Position numbers and translations under genes: made by a program
Source of the DNA: Burkholderiaceae bacterium
Lineage (GTDB): Bacteria > Pseudomonadota > Gammaproteobacteria > Burkholderiales > Burkholderiaceae
NCBI GenBank assembly: GCA_022701965.1
Contig: JAKONL010000176.1
Span: 1 to 6,601, forward strand
Length of the DNA: 6,601 bases
Reading direction: 5' to 3'
The notes under the pieces: model-generated
Told to the model about the DNA's origin: nothing
What the model saw: only the letters and a program-made list of their open reading frames with translations
Databases searched by the model: none
Shown here: one piece after another, positions 5,105-6,601 of the stretch
How positions within the stretch are numbered: the first letter of the stretch is position 1
How the letters are laid out: every line of letters begins with the position of its first letter

Positions 5105-6601
5105 TCAGGCCCGTGGTGTGTCCAGAAGCTCGGCCAACTGGCCCAGTGTCGGATAGTCGAAGAGATCGGTGACGTCGATCCGTTGCGGATACTCCCGTTC
5201 GATGGCTTCGTGGATGCGGGCCAGCGTGAGGGAGTTCAGATCGATGTCCAAGAGGTCGGTGTCCGGGGTGATCTGCCGGTCCGGCACCAGCCGCCGGCAG
5301 ATATCCATCAGGCGTGCGACGGTCGATTCCGGGGCGCGATCGTCGGTTTTCGCCGGGTCCTTCGACGACAGAAGCCCGCCGAGTTCGGCGAGGATTGTAG
5401 CGAATTCGTTCCGTTCGAAAGCCTGCGCCAAGGCGTAACGCTGGAGCTTGCCGCTGGTGGTGCGCGGCATCGTGCCGACCGGAACGAGATGCGAGACGTC
5501 GAGTCCGGTCTGCCGGCTGACGATGCGTCGCACCTCGATGGCCTTGGGCACGAAGCCGGCCAGGTCGCCGCGGTGCACGATGAAGAGGGCCAGCGCGTCC
5601 GCATCTTCGCCGTGCGCCCGGACGCTGGCGGCGGCCACGCGATTGGGCTCGATGCCCTCGACCTGCTGGGCGATGCGTTCGATGTCGGCCGGGTAGAAAT
5701 TCTGGCCGTTGACGATCACCAGGTCCTTGACGCGGCCGGTGATCACGAGATCGCCCTCGACCTGCAGGCCCAGGTCGCCGGTGTCCAGCCAGCCGTCCGT
5801 GGCGCGGGAGCCCGGCGTGTCGCCGCGGTAGCCGACCGAGACGTTGTCGCCGCGAATCTGCACATGGCCGACCGACGGCTCGGCCAGCAGGGCGCCGGCG
5901 CCGTCGACGATGCGCAGCGCGCTGCCGGGCAGGGCGCGCCCGAGCCTGACGAGTTCGACGCCGCCCGCGGAGTCGTTCGATCCGGCCGGCAGAAGGCGCG
6001 CCGGAGCACCCACCTGCAGCGCCTGCCGGTCGAGCACGACGGTCTGCAGCGGCGCCCCCGGCTTCGGAAAACTGACCGCCAGGCTCGCCTCGGCGAGCCC
6101 GTAGACCGGGAACATCGTGTTCGCGCCGAGTCCGTGCGGCGCCATCGTCTGCGCGAACTGCCGGCAGAGTTCGGCCGAGATCGGCTCCGCGCCGTTGAAG
6201 ATCAGGCGCACGGCAGACAGGTCGAGCCCCTGCGCCGGTTTGGTCGCGAGCTGCCTCAGGTAGTGCTGGTAGCCGAAGTTGGGCGAGCACAGCACCGTGG
6301 CGCGCTTCTCGCTGGCCTGCTCGAGCCAGAGCAGCGGCCGGCGCGCGAAGAGCTCGGTGCGCATGATCGCGTGGCTGGCGCCGCAGGCGAGCATGTTGAG
6401 GTGGAAGCCGATCAGGCCCATGTCGTGCGACAGCGGCATCCAGCTGAGCGCCACGTCGCGATCGGAGAAATCGGCCGCCTCGACGATCGACGCGATGTTG
6501 GCGCAGAGGTTGCGGTGCGTGAGCAGCACGCCCTTGGGTTCGCCCGTGGAGCCCGAGGAGTACTGGACGAAGGCCAGGTCGTCGGGAGCGCGCGGGACCG
6601 G
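5105..6601 (-). CDS. fatty acyl-AMP ligase-like protein with fused C-terminal acyl carrier domain, 5' end missing
   Basis: Partial gene; 498 codons are visible, with the N-terminal part of the ligase beyond the right edge. It should adenylate a carboxylic acid, probably a fatty acid, and load it on its own carrier domain. Visible numbering: P-loop QYSSGSTGEPKG (13-24), LSHDMGLIGFHLN (58-70 region), CSPNFGYQHYLR (105-116), VYGLAEASL (166-174), a segment of about 40 residues before the LGRALPG region (220-226) as in FAALs, TGDLG (274-278), GRVKDLVIVNGQNFYPADIE (289-308) and PRTTSGKLQR with the catalytic Lys385. A linker leads to a carrier domain (about 426-494) with DIDLNSLTLARI, phosphopantetheine site Ser457; this DLNSL departs slightly from the usual DSL. 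The layout recalls TamA of tambjamine biosynthesis (ligase plus ACP). The visible start of translation is unknown, so do not take the GTG codon at 6529 as a start: the frame is open and carries the P-loop beyond it. It precedes the second ligase by 136 bases on the same strand, and may belong to the same pathway or its own transcript. Confidence 0.87.
   Translation of the reverse strand, partial: PVPRAPDDLAFVQYSSGSTGEPKGVLLTHRNLCANIASIVEAADFSDRDVALSWMPLSHDMGLIGFHLNMLACGASHAIMRTELFARRPLLWLEQASEKRATVLCSPNFGYQHYLRQLATKPAQGLDLSAVRLIFNGAEPISAELCRQFAQTMAPHGLGANTMFPVYGLAEASLAVSFPKPGAPLQTVVLDRQALQVGAPARLLPAGSNDSAGGVELVRLGRALPGSALRIVDGAGALLAEPSVGHVQIRGDNVSVGYRGDTPGSRATDGWLDTGDLGLQVEGDLVITGRVKDLVIVNGQNFYPADIERIAQQVEGIEPNRVAAASVRAHGEDADALALFIVHRGDLAGFVPKAIEVRRIVSRQTGLDVSHLVPVGTMPRTTSGKLQRYALAQAFERNEFATILAELGGLLSSKDPAKTDDRAPESTVARLMDICRRLVPDRQITPDTDLLDIDLNSLTLARIHEAIEREYPQRIDVTDLFDYPTLGQLAELLDTPRA

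Noticed and set aside
5082..6290. 402-codon minus-strand frame over the ligase-ACP fusion
   Set aside because: It is an Arg/Pro/Gly-rich shadow in another frame of the gene that carries the ligase and carrier motifs.
1..6601. CRISPR arrays, tRNA or rRNA genes, insertion sequences or attachment sites
   Set aside because: No spaced direct repeats, cloverleaf-like segments, transposase motifs or terminal inverted repeats were seen on either strand.

Overview
The window is very GC-rich (by eye about 70%) and tightly packed, and every supported gene lies on the minus strand, so the genes read from right to left. Codon third positions are strongly G/C, which creates long meaningless open frames on the opposite strand. 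The sequence fits a high-GC proteobacterium. Nothing here (no rRNA, tRNA or taxon-specific marker) lets me name a genus.

Layout in the direction of transcription (high to low coordinates): (i) 6601-5105, the 3' part of a fatty-acyl-AMP-ligase-like gene whose product ends in a fused acyl carrier domain; its 5' end lies outside the window. (ii) A 136-base gap at 5104-4969 with a short palindrome, an AT-rich tract and a weak hairpin, the only real intergenic space. (iii) 4968-3088, a second, complete, stand-alone fatty acyl-AMP ligase. (iv) 3073-2804, a small free acyl carrier protein (ACP). (v) 2807-1626, a PLP-dependent alpha-oxoamine synthase of the serine palmitoyltransferase (SPT) type, whose GTG start overlaps the ACP stop codon. 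(vi) 1603-743, a DxD-containing glycosyltransferase-like protein of an uncharacterised family. (vii) 735-1, a second and different GT8-like glycosyltransferase, cut by the left edge. Spacings from (iii) to (vii) are 14, -4, 22 and 7 bases, so they look like one operon.

A coherent reading is that a ligase activates a free fatty acid as its adenylate and loads it on the ACP. The SPT-like enzyme then condenses the acyl thioester with an amino acid, with loss of CO2, to give a long-chain aminoketone. The two glycosyltransferases may decorate this product or a derivative. Acyl-ACP-dependent sphingoid-base synthesis is known from bacteria such as Caulobacter, and ligase-ACP fusions are known from tambjamine biosynthesis (TamA). 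The linear combination seen here would be consistent with a sphingolipid-like or other glyco-aminolipid pathway. No ketone reductase, N-acyltransferase or transporter is visible, so the final product cannot be told from the window.

The most notable points are the two adjacent ligases with different carrier arrangements (fused versus free), the apparent loss in the SPT-like enzyme of the arginine next to the PPATP loop, a perfect 13-bp inverted repeat inside the 3' end of the ligase gene just before the ACP, and a 13-bp palindrome next to the AT-rich tract upstream of the operon.
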